DNA of 64,000 nucleotides from Microbacterium oleivorans (GCF_013389665.1 NZ_CP058316.1:1984001-2048000), one strand, 5' to 3'; positions 25,390-34,659 are shown, numbered from the stretch's first letter. The notes: generated by a model not told the origin, from the letters alone. Numbers and translations are program-made.

Positions 25390-26109
25390 ATGACCAGGTC
25401 ACGTACGATCCTCGCCACGTGCGGCGGGTGGAGCCCGGCGCAGTGGGGCGACGTCGAGTTCAGTCCGCTGCAGCGCTACGCGCTCGATCTGACCGGGGTG
25501 ACGGGGCGGCGGCCGCGCGTGGCGTTCATCAACACCGCGGCGGGGGACCAGCGCGTCGACGAAGGGCGCGAGCTCGCGGCGGCGCAGCAGCTGGGTGTCG
25601 ATGCCGTGCACATCCGACTCTTCGGGCGCAATCAGCCCGACCTCCGGGAGGCGGTGCTGGCGAGCGACCTCGTCTGGGTCGCCGGCGGCAGCGTCGCCAA
25701 TCTGCTCGCCGTGTGGCGCGTCCACGGGCTGCCCGAGGTGCTCGCCGCGGCGGCCGACCAGGGAACCGTACTGGCGGGCACGTCGGCCGGCGCGATCTGC
25801 TGGCACGTCGGAGGCCCGACCACGACCTTCGGTCCCGTCGCCGTGATCGACGACGCGCTGGGCTTCGTCGATCGTTCCGTGGGCGTGCATTACGACTCGC
25901 AGCCCGACCGGCGCCCGGCGCTGCAGCGGGCCGTTGCCGACGGGACTCTGCCGAACGGGTTCGGTCTCGACGAGGGCGCCGCGGTGCTCTATGTGGATGG
26001 CGAACCGGTGGAGATGCTGACCGAGGCGCCGGACGGTGCCGTCTGGGCGGTCAAGCGCGACGGCGACGGCGTCACCGAGTCACGCTGCGAGACCCGCCTG
26101 CTCGCCTGA
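25390..26109 (+). CDS. Peptidase S51 / dipeptidase E-like serine hydrolase
   Basis: 239 residues of the class I glutamine-amidotransferase-like S51 fold. The nucleophile is Ser132 in VLAGTSAGAICWH, with the upstream SDLVWVAGGSVANLLAVW strand. In E. coli PepE the enzyme cleaves Asp-X dipeptides; the C-terminal half here (GFGLDEGAAVLYVDGEPVEML) keeps the family layout. A GGAGGT lies before ATG 25390. It follows the LLM gene by 54 bases on the same strand, so co-transcription is possible, but the functions look unrelated. Confidence 0.85.
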   Translation: MTRSRTILATCGGWSPAQWGDVEFSPLQRYALDLTGVTGRRPRVAFINTAAGDQRVDEGRELAAAQQLGVDAVHIRLFGRNQPDLREAVLASDLVWVAGGSVANLLAVWRVHGLPEVLAAAADQGTVLAGTSAGAICWHVGGPTTTFGPVAVIDDALGFVDRSVGVHYDSQPDRRPALQRAVADGTLPNGFGLDEGAAVLYVDGEPVEMLTEAPDGAVWAVKRDGDGVTESRCETRLLA

Positions 26110-26173
26110 TCCCACCGCCGGAGCGTCTGTCAACAGCCCGCCGGGCTCCCGCGAACGCGCGCAGACTGGACGT

Positions 26174-26566
26174 ATGTCCCGAGCCGCCGCCGCTGCGACC
26201 CCGCTGCCGAAGACCTGCGCATCGTGCGGGCGCGAGATGCAGTGGCGCGCCAAGTGGGCGAAGAACTGGGACGAGGTGCGCTACTGCTCCGACGCCTGCC
26301 GCCGCCGCGGCATCCGTCGTGTCGATGCGCAGCTGAGCGAGACGATCCTCGACCTGCTGGGAGCGCGCGCCGCGGGAGCGACGATCTGCCCGTCGGAGGC
26401 GGCGCGCAAGGTCGGCGGCGACGAGTGGCGCGACCTCATGGAGCCCGCTCGCCGCGCGGCTCGGCGGCTCGTGGCCGACGGCGAGGTCGAGATCACCCAG
26501 CGCGGGGCGGTCGTCGATCCGTCAACGGCGAAGGGGCCGATCCGGATTCGCCGCCGCGCTCGCTGA
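26174..26566 (+). CDS. DUF2256/DUF3253 small zinc-binding protein
   Basis: 130 residues. The first half has a Cys4 zinc-ribbon (CASCGREMQWRAKWAKNWDEVRYCSDAC), the DUF2256 signature. The second half (QLSETILDLLGARAAGATICPSEAARKVGGDEWRDLMEPARRAARRLVADGEVEITQRG) is a DUF3253 winged-helix-like domain. DNA or nucleic-acid binding is a guess from the fold. ATG 26174 is six bases after CAGACT, suggesting a leaderless start. Its last 45 bases overlap the convergent ROK gene. Confidence 0.85.
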   Translation: MSRAAAAATPLPKTCASCGREMQWRAKWAKNWDEVRYCSDACRRRGIRRVDAQLSETILDLLGARAAGATICPSEAARKVGGDEWRDLMEPARRAARRLVADGEVEITQRGAVVDPSTAKGPIRIRRRAR

Positions 26567-27766
26567 CCGCCCCGCCCAGACGTCCAGCACCGCGTTTCGC
26601 GCTGCCTCGGCCGCCCCGGCGACCGCGCCGACGACCACCACGTCGGCGCCGAGGTCCGAGGCCACCAGCTCGGGGGCCGGCAGGTCGAGGTCGGTCGGCA
26701 GGAAGCGTCGCGCAGCGGCCACCACCTCCTCGATCCCGGCCGAGATCCCGCCGGAGACGACCACCCGCTGCGGGTCGAACATGCTGCCGAGGACGCTCAC
26801 GATGCGCGCGAGGGTGAGTCCGACGCGCTCGGCGATGCGCAGGGCATCGGGGTCGCCGCCCGCCGCGAGCTCCAGCACCGTGCGCGCGTCGAGGTCGGCG
26901 GGCGCGACGGACGCCAGCGCACTCTGCGGCGCGAGCCCTCCGCCGGTCGCGGCCTCGGCCGCCCACTCGGCCGCACGCACGCCCAGCCCCTCGGCATTGC
27001 CCACGCCCTCGACGTGGTCGAACGCCACCATCTCGCCGACACCCCCGTGCCGCCCGCGCAGCAGGTGGCCGTCCACGACCACGCCGGCCCCGAGCCGGGT
27101 GCCGGCGAGGAGCGCGATGTAGTCGCGGCATCCCGCGGCGGCGCCCACCGACCCTTCGGCGACGGCCGCGAGGGACGCGTCGTTGTCGATGCGCACGATC
27201 GGCGCCCAGGCGAGCGCGTCGACGAGCCCGGGGTTCATCCGTTCCCAGAAACCCGTCGGATGCCGCGGCGATCGACCGGCGGCGTCGACGGGCGCCGGCA
27301 CCCCGACGCAGACGGCGAGCACCTGCCCGCGGGCGACGCCGGCCTCGGCCAGCGCCTCGTCGATCACGGTCGTGATGCGGACCGCGCGGCCGGCGGCGTC
27401 GTCGCCGTCGAGCTCGAGTGTCGCGCGTCGCGTCGCGAGGGCGCGCGATCGCAGATCGGTCACCGTGGCGGTGACGTGGACGTGGCCGGCGTCCACTCCG
27501 ACGAGCACGGCGGCGTCGTCGCGCAGCGCGAAACGTCGCGCCGGGCGGCCCTTGCGGTAATCGCCCGCGAGGCGGGCATTGGGCAGCTCCTGCAGCAGCC
27601 CGAGGTCGACGAGCGCGTCCATCGCGTCGATCGTGGTCGACCGGGTGAGGCCCGTCGCCTCGATGGCGTCGGTGGCGGTGAACTCCCCGGCGTGCCAGGC
27701 GAACGCGAGGACCGCGTCGTGGCTTGCGGGGCGCGGCGGGGCCGCCGCCATCGTCGTCGTCGACAT
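26522..27766 (-). CDS. ROK-family transcriptional repressor of the alpha-glucoside operon
   Basis: 414 residues. Residues ~20-75 are a winged-helix DNA-binding domain (GLTRSTTIDAMDALVDLGLLQEL), then a ROK kinase-like sugar-binding domain (VLVGVDAGHVHVTATVTDL, VRIDNDASLAAVAEGS, GAGVVVDGHLLRGRHGGVGEM, VVVSGGIS). The usual ROK zinc cysteine cluster is not evident, as in NagC/XylR-like members with altered sites. It is divergent from the importer operon, with a perfect 16-base palindrome between them. I infer sugar-relieved repression. AAAGGTC precedes ATG 27766. Confidence 0.88.
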   Translation of the reverse strand: MSTTTMAAAPPRPASHDAVLAFAWHAGEFTATDAIEATGLTRSTTIDAMDALVDLGLLQELPNARLAGDYRKGRPARRFALRDDAAVLVGVDAGHVHVTATVTDLRSRALATRRATLELDGDDAAGRAVRITTVIDEALAEAGVARGQVLAVCVGVPAPVDAAGRSPRHPTGFWERMNPGLVDALAWAPIVRIDNDASLAAVAEGSVGAAAGCRDYIALLAGTRLGAGVVVDGHLLRGRHGGVGEMVAFDHVEGVGNAEGLGVRAAEWAAEAATGGGLAPQSALASVAPADLDARTVLELAAGGDPDALRIAERVGLTLARIVSVLGSMFDPQRVVVSGGISAGIEEVVAAARRFLPTDLDLPAPELVASDLGADVVVVGAVAGAAEAARNAVLDVWAGRSASAAANPDRPLRR

Positions 27767-27823
27767 CGAGTGTTGACCTTTCTCGTCCGGCCCTGCCATA
27801 CTGCCGTTCATCAGTTGATTTGG

Positions 27824-27839
27824 CGAGTAAATTTACTCG
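27824..27839. promoter_or_regulatory. Perfect palindromic operator between ROK gene and alpha-glucoside operon
   Basis: CGAGTAAATTTACTCG reads identically on both strands and is the only AT-rich island in the 112-base divergent gap. It is 40 bases upstream of the solute-binding-protein GTG and 58 from the ROK start, well placed to control both. ROK repressors commonly bind AT-centred inverted repeats. Confidence 0.72.
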
Positions 27840-27878
27840 GTGGTGTTTCCAGCGCGATGAGGCGATCGGAGGACGCAG

Positions 27879-29180
27879 GTGTCGGAGAAGACGAGACGGG
27901 CGAGGCGGGTGGTCGCGGCGACGGCAGTGGCCGCACTCGCCGGTGCGCTGCTGGTGGGGTGCTCGGCCGACGGCCGCGAGACCATCCGCTTCACGTTCAG
28001 CAAACGCGAGGCGCTCACCTTCATGCAGGACACCGTGAGTGACTACAACGCCTCGCAGAACCGCGTTCGCGTCGAGATGGACACGTCGGGAGTGGATGTC
28101 GTCTCGGCGAGCTTCGTCCGGGGCAACCCGCCCGACATCATGCTCGCCAACTACAACTACGAGGTCGCCCGATTCGTGCAGCGCTGCGCCCTGATCGACC
28201 TCTCCGATACGGCGGCCGCCGCCAGCACGCGCGCGGACCTCGAGCCCCTGATGGACCAGTACGGCACCTGCGACGGTCGCACCAGTGCGCTGCCCTACTC
28301 GGTGATGGCCTCGTCGGTCATCTACAACACGGCCGTCTTCGACGAGCTCGGGCTCGAGGTTCCCGAGACATGGAGCGAGCTCATCGCCGTCTGCGACGCG
28401 CTCCAGGCCGCGGGGGTCACGCCCTTCTACGGCACCTTCAAGGACGACTGGACGATCGCACAGGGCTGGTACGACTACGCCGTGGGCGGCTCGGTCGACG
28501 TGCTCGAGTTCTTCGACCGGCTCGCTTCCGAGGGCGCCGAGGTCGGCCCCGACTCGGACACGTCCTTCGAGAAGGACTTCGCCGAGCCCGCCGACCGCAT
28601 GCTCGAGCTGACCACGACGTACGTGAACCCCGACGCCGCCAGTCGCGGCTACGGCGACGGCAACCTCGCGTTCGCGAACGGCGAGGCCGCGATGTACCTG
28701 CAGGGCCCGTGGGCCTTCAGCGAGATCGCCAAGACCGCGCCCGATCTGCCCCTGGGCACGTTCCCGCTGCCGATGACCGAAGACCCCGACGACCGTGCCG
28801 TGCGCGTGAACATGGACCTCGCCGCGATGATCCCCGAGGGGTCGGCGCACCAGGATGCCGCGCGCGACTTCCTCGAGTACCTCTTCCAGCCCGAGATCAT
28901 CGAGGCCTACAACGCCTCGCAGCTCGGCTTCGCCCCCACGAACGATGCGGCACCGCCGGAGGACCCGCGGATCGCGGGCATGCAGGAGTTCTACGACACC
29001 GGGCGCATCTATCAGGGCCCGTCGGTGCTCGTCCCCAAGACCATCCCGGTCATGGCCTACGCCCAGGCGATGGTCTTCGGCGACAGCCCGGCATCCGTGC
29101 TCCGGACGATGGACACCGATTGGGCGCGACTGGCCTTCCGCCAGCCCGCGCTGACGACCGAGGCGGAGGCCGCGCGATGA
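27879..29180 (+). CDS. Extracellular solute-binding lipoprotein (alpha-glucoside importer)
   Basis: 433-residue family 1 binding protein with a cleavable lipoprotein signal: RRARRVVAATAVAALAGALLVGC, lipobox LVGC. The mature part shows IRFTFSKREALTFMQDTVSDYNASQNRVRVEMD, LPYSVMASSVIYNTAVFDELGLEVPETWSEL and AMYLQGPWAFSEIAKTAPDLPLGTFPLP. GTG 27879 follows CGGAGGA. It opens the operon of two permeases and a GH13 glucosidase, so an alpha-linked gluco-oligosaccharide (maltose, isomaltose, trehalose or sucrose type) is the probable cargo. Confidence 0.9.
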   Translation: MSEKTRRARRVVAATAVAALAGALLVGCSADGRETIRFTFSKREALTFMQDTVSDYNASQNRVRVEMDTSGVDVVSASFVRGNPPDIMLANYNYEVARFVQRCALIDLSDTAAAASTRADLEPLMDQYGTCDGRTSALPYSVMASSVIYNTAVFDELGLEVPETWSELIAVCDALQAAGVTPFYGTFKDDWTIAQGWYDYAVGGSVDVLEFFDRLASEGAEVGPDSDTSFEKDFAEPADRMLELTTTYVNPDAASRGYGDGNLAFANGEAAMYLQGPWAFSEIAKTAPDLPLGTFPLPMTEDPDDRAVRVNMDLAAMIPEGSAHQDAARDFLEYLFQPEIIEAYNASQLGFAPTNDAAPPEDPRIAGMQEFYDTGRIYQGPSVLVPKTIPVMAYAQAMVFGDSPASVLRTMDTDWARLAFRQPALTTEAEAAR

Positions 29181-30115
29181 CCACGACGAGCACTGCCGCG
29201 ACGACCAGTCCGACGACGACCATCGTCACCGGGGGCGACCGGCGCGCGCGTCGCAGCTCACGCCGCGTCGAGCCGATCTACTACCTCTTCCTGCTGCCGA
29301 GCCTCGTGCTGTTCACGCTCGCGATCACGGTGCCGGGTCTCATCGGCATCTTCTTCAGCCTGACCGACTCGATCGGCATCGGAGAATGGCGCTTCATCGG
29401 GCTGACGAACTACATCGCGCTGTTCAGTGACCCGGCGATCCTGCAGAGCTACCTGTTCACCGCGGGGTTCGCGATCGCGACGGTCGTCGTCGTGAACGTG
29501 ATCGCCTTCCTGCTCGCGGTGGGGCTGACCTCGCGCATCCGCTTCAAGACCGGGCTGCGTACGATCTTCGTCATCCCCATGGTGATCTCGGGCATCATCA
29601 TCGCCTACGTCTTCAACTTCCTCTTCTCGAACTCGCTGCCCGAGGCGGGCACGGCGCTGGGGCTGCCGTGGCTGCAGACCAGCCTGCTCGCCAACCCCGA
29701 CCTCGCGTGGATCGCGATCGTGATCGTGACCGCGTGGCAGGCCATCCCGGGAACGCTGCTGATCTACATCGCCGGACTCCTCTCGGTGCCGGGCGACGTC
29801 TACGAGGCGGCCGACCTCGACGGTGCGACGAAGACGCAGCAGTTGCTGCGCATCACCGTCCCTCTCGTCGCGGGATACGTCGTGATCAACGTCATCCTCG
29901 GGTTCAAGGGCTTCCTCAACGCCTACGACATCATCGTCGGGCTCACCAACGGGGGCCCGGGAACGGCGACCCGCAGCGTCGCGATGACGATCATCGCGGG
30001 CTTCAACGGCGGCGACTACGCGTACCAGATGGCCAACGCGACCGTCTTCTTCGTCGTCGCCGTGCTCATCTCGCTCCTCCAGCTCTCGCTCACGCGCGGA
30101 AGGAACTCGTTCTGA
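29177..30115 (+). CDS. Sugar ABC transporter permease (MalF type) of the alpha-glucoside importer
   Basis: 312 residues with a Thr-rich, then Arg-rich cytoplasmic tail of ~35 residues and six hydrophobic segments (YYLFLLPSLVLFTLAITVPG onward). The EAA loop reads YEAADLDGATKTQQLLRITVPLV (about residues 213-235). ATG 29177 overlaps the lipoprotein stop and its own stop shares one base with the next start (TGATG), so all three importer genes are coupled. No ATPase gene accompanies them. Confidence 0.92.
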   Translation: MTTTSTAATTSPTTTIVTGGDRRARRSSRRVEPIYYLFLLPSLVLFTLAITVPGLIGIFFSLTDSIGIGEWRFIGLTNYIALFSDPAILQSYLFTAGFAIATVVVVNVIAFLLAVGLTSRIRFKTGLRTIFVIPMVISGIIIAYVFNFLFSNSLPEAGTALGLPWLQTSLLANPDLAWIAIVIVTAWQAIPGTLLIYIAGLLSVPGDVYEAADLDGATKTQQLLRITVPLVAGYVVINVILGFKGFLNAYDIIVGLTNGGPGTATRSVAMTIIAGFNGGDYAYQMANATVFFVVAVLISLLQLSLTRGRNSF

Positions 30116-31032
30116 TGTCCACCTCTCAGCCCGCGCTCGCCTTCGAGCAGGCGGACGCCGTCACCGTCGACGCGCGCCGCTCGGCGCCGCGCCCCCGGCG
30201 CCGAGGAATGACCGAACGCGTCAGCTGGTCGGGCACGGTCATCCTCGTGCTCTGCGCCGTCACGGTGCTGCTGCCGCTCTACGTCACCGTCTCGATGGCG
30301 TTCAAGACGACCGCGCAGGCCGTCGACGGCAACGCCTTCTCGCTGCCGGCGCCCTTCAGCATCGACGGGTTCGTCCAAGCATGGAACCTCACGCGGTTCC
30401 CGGTGGGGGCGGGGATCTCATTCTTCGTGACCGCCGGAACGGTGATCGCGACGATCATCCTCGCCGCCTTCGCGTCGTACGCGATCGTGCGCAACTGGGA
30501 CCGGCGGCTGTTCCGGTACTCGTTCTTCTACCTGCTCGCGGCGATGTTCATCCCGTTCCCCGTCGTGGCGCTGCCCCAGATCCAGCTCACCGGACGTCTC
30601 GGGCTCGACAACCCGGTCGGCGTCGTGCTGCTGGCGACGATGTTCCAGCTGAGCTTCAGCGTGCTGCTGTTCACCGCGTTCCTGCGCTCGATCCCGATCG
30701 AGCTCGAGGAGAGCGCCCGCATCGACGGCGCGTCGACGTGGCAGACGTTCTGGCGGCTGATCTTCCCGCTCCTCGCGCCGATGAGCGCGACGGTGGGCAT
30801 CTTCGCCTTCCTCTACGCCTGGAACGACTTCATGCTGCCGTCGCTGATCATCTCCGACCCGGCCATGCAGACGCTCCCGGTTCGGCAGAACCTGTTCCAG
30901 ACCCAGTTCAGCAACAACTACAACGTCTCGTTCGCGTCCTATCTCATGGCCATGGCGCCCGCGATCCTCGCCTACTTGTTCACTCAGCGCTGGGTGATGG
31001 AAGGTGTCACCCAGGGGGCCGTCAAGGGCTGA
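30115..31032 (+). CDS. Sugar ABC transporter permease (MalG type) of the alpha-glucoside importer
   Basis: 305-residue second permease. After a charged N-tail of ~35 residues come six hydrophobic segments; the EAA loop is LEESARIDGASTWQTFWRLIFPLL. The end QRWVMEGVTQGAVKG is typical for this subunit. A 71-base gap containing CCGCCGCCAC repeats, with no convincing hairpin, separates it from the glucosidase gene. Confidence 0.92.
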   Translation: MSTSQPALAFEQADAVTVDARRSAPRPRRRGMTERVSWSGTVILVLCAVTVLLPLYVTVSMAFKTTAQAVDGNAFSLPAPFSIDGFVQAWNLTRFPVGAGISFFVTAGTVIATIILAAFASYAIVRNWDRRLFRYSFFYLLAAMFIPFPVVALPQIQLTGRLGLDNPVGVVLLATMFQLSFSVLLFTAFLRSIPIELEESARIDGASTWQTFWRLIFPLLAPMSATVGIFAFLYAWNDFMLPSLIISDPAMQTLPVRQNLFQTQFSNNYNVSFASYLMAMAPAILAYLFTQRWVMEGVTQGAVKG

Positions 31033-31103
31033 CCCGCCGCCACCCGCCGCCACCCGCCGTCCCCGAGAAGCACCACGACCGAACGACCGAAAGGAACAAC
31101 CCT

Positions 31104-32780
31104 GTGACCTCCCCGCTCGACCTCGTCCACGACGCCGGCCCCGGTGAACAGACCGCCCCGTGGTGGCGGCAAGGCGTGGTGTATCAGATCTATCCCCGCA
31201 GCTTCGCGGATGCGAACGGCGACGGCCTGGGCGACCTGCCCGGCATCACCGCTCGCGTCGACTACCTCGCCGAGCTGGGGGTGGATGCCGTGTGGCTGAG
31301 CCCGTTCTATCCCTCGGAGCTCGCCGACGGCGGGTACGACGTGGCCGACTACCGCGACGTCGACCCGCGGCTGGGCACGCTCGAGGACTTCGACGCCATG
31401 CTCGCGGCGCTGCACGCGAACGGCATCAAGGTCGTCGTCGACATCGTGCCGAACCACACCTCCGACCAGCACGTCTGGTTCCGGGAGGCGCTCGAGGCCG
31501 GGCGCGGTTCGGCCGCGCGGGAGCGCTACATCTTCCGCGAGGGATCGGGTCCGGACGGTGCCGAGCCGCCCACCGACTGGCGGTCGCTGTTCGGCGGGTC
31601 GGCCTGGGAACGGGTCGCCGACGGCCAGTGGTACCTGCACAACTTCGCGCGGGAGCAGCCCGACCTCAACTGGGATCACCCCGATGTGCACGCCGACTTC
31701 GTCGAGACGCTGCGGTTCTGGTCGGACCGCGGGGTCGACGGCTTCCGCATCGACGTCGCCCACATGCTGACGAAGGACCTGTCCGAGCCGCTGCCCTCCC
31801 GCGCCGAGCTCGAGCGGATCCCGCGGGATGGCAACCACCCGCTGGTCGACCGCGACGACGTGCACGAGGTGTACGCCGAGTGGCGTGCGGTGTTCGACTC
31901 GTACGATCCGCCGCGCACGGCCGTGGCCGAGGCGTGGGTGGATCCGTCGCGCATCCACCTGTACGCGCGCCCCGAGAGCCTCGGGCAGGCGTTCAACTTC
32001 GACCTGCTGGAGGCCGACTTCGCCGCTGCGGCCTTCCGCCGCATCATCGCCGACAACCTCGCTCTCGCGACGCAGTCGGGCTCGTCGAGCACCTGGGTGC
32101 TCTCGAACCACGACGTCGTCCGTCACGCCACGCGCTACGGACTGCGGGTGCCCACGGCCGACACCGCCCTGCCGACGCGTCACGGCGGGCAGTGGCTCGT
32201 CGACGGCGGCGACGAGGCGGGGCTCGACCGCGACCGCGGGCTGCGCCGCGCGACCGCCGCCACGATGTTCATCCTGGGGCTGCCCGGCTCGACGTACGTC
32301 TACCAGGGCGAAGAGCTCGGCCTGCACGAGGTGGCCGACATCGCGGCATCCGAGCGTCAGGACCCGACCTTCTTCCGAACCGAGGGCGCCGAGGTGGGCC
32401 GTGACGGATGCCGCGTACCGCTGCCCTGGACCGCGGGCGGGGACTCGTTCGGCTTCGGTCCGGCAGGCGCGCACCTGCCGCAGCCGGCGTGCTTCTCGGA
32501 GAATGCCGTGGAGGTGGAGGACACCGACCCGCGCTCCACCCTCAACCTGTATCGCGAGGCGCTGCGCCTGCGTCACCTCTTCCAGGCCGCTGAGGGGCTG
32601 CGGTGGATCGACACCGGGCGCGACGACGTCCTGCACTTCGCGCGCCCGAACGGATGGCAGGTCGTCACGACGTTCGGCGACGCGTCCTACGCGCTGCCGG
32701 TGGGCGAGGTGGCGTTGTCGACGCGGCCGGTGTCGGAGGGGATGCTGCCGGGGGAGGCGACGGCCTGGATCGCGCCGTAG
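31104..32780 (+). CDS. GH13 alpha-glucosidase (oligo-1,6-/alpha-1,4-glucosidase type)
   Basis: 558-residue cytoplasmic glucosidase that splits the imported alpha-glucosides. The TIM-barrel signatures are all present: WWRQGVVYQIYPRSFADANGDGLGDLPGI, DIVPNHTSDQH, nucleophile Asp217 in DGFRIDVAH, acid/base Glu276 in VAEAWVD and Asp337 in LSNHDVVR. A QGEELGL loop and a C-terminal beta domain follow. AAAGGAAC precedes GTG 31104. No signal peptide, consistent with intracellular cleavage. Its last 94 bases overlap the convergent formamidase-like gene. Confidence 0.93.
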   Translation: MTSPLDLVHDAGPGEQTAPWWRQGVVYQIYPRSFADANGDGLGDLPGITARVDYLAELGVDAVWLSPFYPSELADGGYDVADYRDVDPRLGTLEDFDAMLAALHANGIKVVVDIVPNHTSDQHVWFREALEAGRGSAARERYIFREGSGPDGAEPPTDWRSLFGGSAWERVADGQWYLHNFAREQPDLNWDHPDVHADFVETLRFWSDRGVDGFRIDVAHMLTKDLSEPLPSRAELERIPRDGNHPLVDRDDVHEVYAEWRAVFDSYDPPRTAVAEAWVDPSRIHLYARPESLGQAFNFDLLEADFAAAAFRRIIADNLALATQSGSSSTWVLSNHDVVRHATRYGLRVPTADTALPTRHGGQWLVDGGDEAGLDRDRGLRRATAATMFILGLPGSTYVYQGEELGLHEVADIAASERQDPTFFRTEGAEVGRDGCRVPLPWTAGGDSFGFGPAGAHLPQPACFSENAVEVEDTDPRSTLNLYREALRLRHLFQAAEGLRWIDTGRDDVLHFARPNGWQVVTTFGDASYALPVGEVALSTRPVSEGMLPGEATAWIAP

Positions 32781-33865
32781 CCGCGCTGAGGCACCCGGTC
32801 GAAGTCGGACTCGCGGATGCGGGCGTGGACGCCGCACACGATGTCGACCACCTGTGAGATGTCGAAGTCGGTCGCCGCGCTGAGGTAGGCGTAGGCGAGG
32901 TGCTCGTCCATGCCCCAGCGTGCGGCGATCAGGTCGATCGCCGCACGCACGCATCTGCGCATCGCCTCGGCGAGGTCGATGTCGAGGCCGGTCGGCACCA
33001 GGAACTCCTCGGTGCGGACGAGCGGGCCAGCCAGCTCGCCGAACTCGCTCAGAGCCTCCGAGCGCGGGATGACGTCGAATCGGAGTGTCGCCCGGAGCGA
33101 CGCCTCGAGGGCGGTGAGAGCCACCTCGCCGTCGCCCTGGGCGAAGTGGGGGTCACCGACGTATGCGAGGGCGCCGGGTGCCTGGACCGGCAGGTAGAGG
33201 CTCGTGCCCTCGACGAGAAGGTTGATGTCGAGGTTGCCCCCGTGCGCGCCCGGCGGGACCGAATGCGGACGCTCGTCCCCCGCGACGGCCACCCCAATCG
33301 TGCCGAGGAAGGGCCGCAGCGGGAACTCGACGACCCGGTCCCCGTCGTCGGTGAGCGGAAGGGTGCCCACCTCACCCGACGCCCGCTGCTCGACCGGCGT
33401 GAAGACGCTCACCGTCGTGCCGCTGCGCGGGAGGACGCCCACCAGCGCGCCCTTCCCGTGCCGGTTCGAGATGACGCCGTACGGCACGCGGGGCACGAGT
33501 TTCTCGACGGTGATCTTCAGGAGGTCGCCGGGGAGTGCGCCCTCCACGTGGATCGGCCCGGTGACCACGTGGGGCCCGTCGGCGGCGGGGTCGCGCGACA
33601 GCTGCGCGGCGATCGCGACCGCATCCTCGAGCACGTCGTCCGCGCCGACCCCGTGGCTGCCGAAGAAGGCGCGCGGGTCCTTGCCCTGATCCTCGAGGAT
33701 GCCCTCGTGGCTGACGGTGTCGATCGTCACGCTCGCGCCGGAGGCGATGGTCAGCACGGGCGCGTCGGCTGCGCACGGCAGGCGTCCCCACAGCACGGTG
33801 TCCGGTCGGGCCGGCAGGTAGTGGTCACCGGGGAGGTCGCCGACGCCCGGCTGCAGCACGCTCAC
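32687..33865 (-). CDS. Acetamidase/formamidase-family protein
   Basis: 392 residues of the FmdA/AmdA family, which hydrolyse short amides to acid and ammonia: TIASGASVTIDTVSHEG, GPIHVEGALPGDLLKITVEKLVPRVPYGVISNRHGKG, HSVPPGAHGGNLDINLLVEGTSLYLPVQAPGALAYVGDPHFAQGDGEVALTALE. The metal-binding HGG(N)LD segment is intact. GTG 33865 overlaps the stop of the DUF1275 gene (GTGA), so they share a transcript. Substrate unknown. The 3' end overlaps the glucosidase gene by 94 bases. Confidence 0.88.
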   Translation of the reverse strand: MSVLQPGVGDLPGDHYLPARPDTVLWGRLPCAADAPVLTIASGASVTIDTVSHEGILEDQGKDPRAFFGSHGVGADDVLEDAVAIAAQLSRDPAADGPHVVTGPIHVEGALPGDLLKITVEKLVPRVPYGVISNRHGKGALVGVLPRSGTTVSVFTPVEQRASGEVGTLPLTDDGDRVVEFPLRPFLGTIGVAVAGDERPHSVPPGAHGGNLDINLLVEGTSLYLPVQAPGALAYVGDPHFAQGDGEVALTALEASLRATLRFDVIPRSEALSEFGELAGPLVRTEEFLVPTGLDIDLAEAMRRCVRAAIDLIAARWGMDEHLAYAYLSAATDFDISQVVDIVCGVHARIRESDFDRVPQRGYGAIQAVASPGSIPSDTGRVDNATSPTGSA

Positions 33866-34596
33866 ACGACCACCGGCTCGCGTCGAGCGGGGGTGAACAG
33901 CCGGGCGTGGCCGAGCACGACGACGGCGACGGTGAGGGCGGCCGACAGGAGGAGCGGAACACCCGGCCCGAACGGCAGCAGCAGGGTGCCGACGAGCGCG
34001 CCGAGGAACAGGACGACGATGGCGCCGAGCCGCCGGTTCCACACCCCGCGGACGCCGTCGTCGACGAGCGACTCGCTCGCGAGGGAGGTGAGGGTCGAGG
34101 TCACCACGACGGTGGTCATGTCGGCGACCGCGACGCTCCGCGCGACCGCTGCCTGCAGGCCCATCGCCGCCGCGGTGAGGGTCGAGGCGGTGAGGACGAC
34201 GGCCTCGGTGTCGCGCGCCTCGGGGAAGAGGAGCGCGACGCCCAGCCCCGCCAGGACGACCGCGCCCGCCGTCAGCAGGCCCGAGACCGCGCCGCCCCAC
34301 TCCTTGCGGCGGGACTTCAGGAACAGCCCGGCGGCGAAGGCCGCGACGGTGAAGGCGGCCAGCGCGATGGCCGGCCCGAGCACCGGGAGGTCGTCGCCGC
34401 CGGCGACGGCCATCCCCAGGATGACGATGTTCCCCGTCATGTTGCCGACGAAGACGCGGTCGAGGGCGAGGTACCCGACGGCATCGACCAGACCCGTCAC
34501 GAAGGTCAGGAGCATGAGCGCAAGAAGGGCGGTTCGGCGCTCGGCCGGCGCCAGGTGGCGTCGTCCGGGTGCCCGGGTCGAGCGATCGCGTCGCAT
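33862..34596 (-). CDS. DUF1275 (YoaK-type) membrane protein
   Basis: 244 residues with six or seven hydrophobic segments. The opening LLALMLLTFVTGLVDAVGYLALDRVFVGNMTGNIVILGMAVAG is the DUF1275 signature, followed by an Arg/Lys loop and later VADMTTVVVTSTLTSLASES. The family is of unknown function, with transport suspected. I prefer ATG 34596 (GAGAGG six bases upstream) over GTG 34638. A GntR-type site 64 bases upstream suggests joint regulation with the symporter at 35.6 kb; the amidase gene overlaps its end. Confidence 0.83.
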   Translation of the reverse strand: MRRDRSTRAPGRRHLAPAERRTALLALMLLTFVTGLVDAVGYLALDRVFVGNMTGNIVILGMAVAGGDDLPVLGPAIALAAFTVAAFAAGLFLKSRRKEWGGAVSGLLTAGAVVLAGLGVALLFPEARDTEAVVLTASTLTAAAMGLQAAVARSVAVADMTTVVVTSTLTSLASESLVDDGVRGVWNRRLGAIVVLFLGALVGTLLLPFGPGVPLLLSAALTVAVVVLGHARLFTPARREPVVV

Positions 34597-34659
34597 AGGA
34601 GGCCTCTCGTCGCGACCCCCCACGGGCCGGTTCGACACGAGAGTAGCGGATGACGTGCG

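Noticed and set aside
26493..28850. 785-codon minus-strand frame over the ROK and binding-protein genes
   Set aside because: It runs antisense to the lipoprotein gene and out of frame with the ROK gene; no domain is readable in it.
31033..31103. CCGCCGCCAC repeats between permease and glucosidase as a terminator
   Set aside because: The repeats are direct and cannot form a stable hairpin. The glucosidase clearly belongs to the operon by function and orientation.
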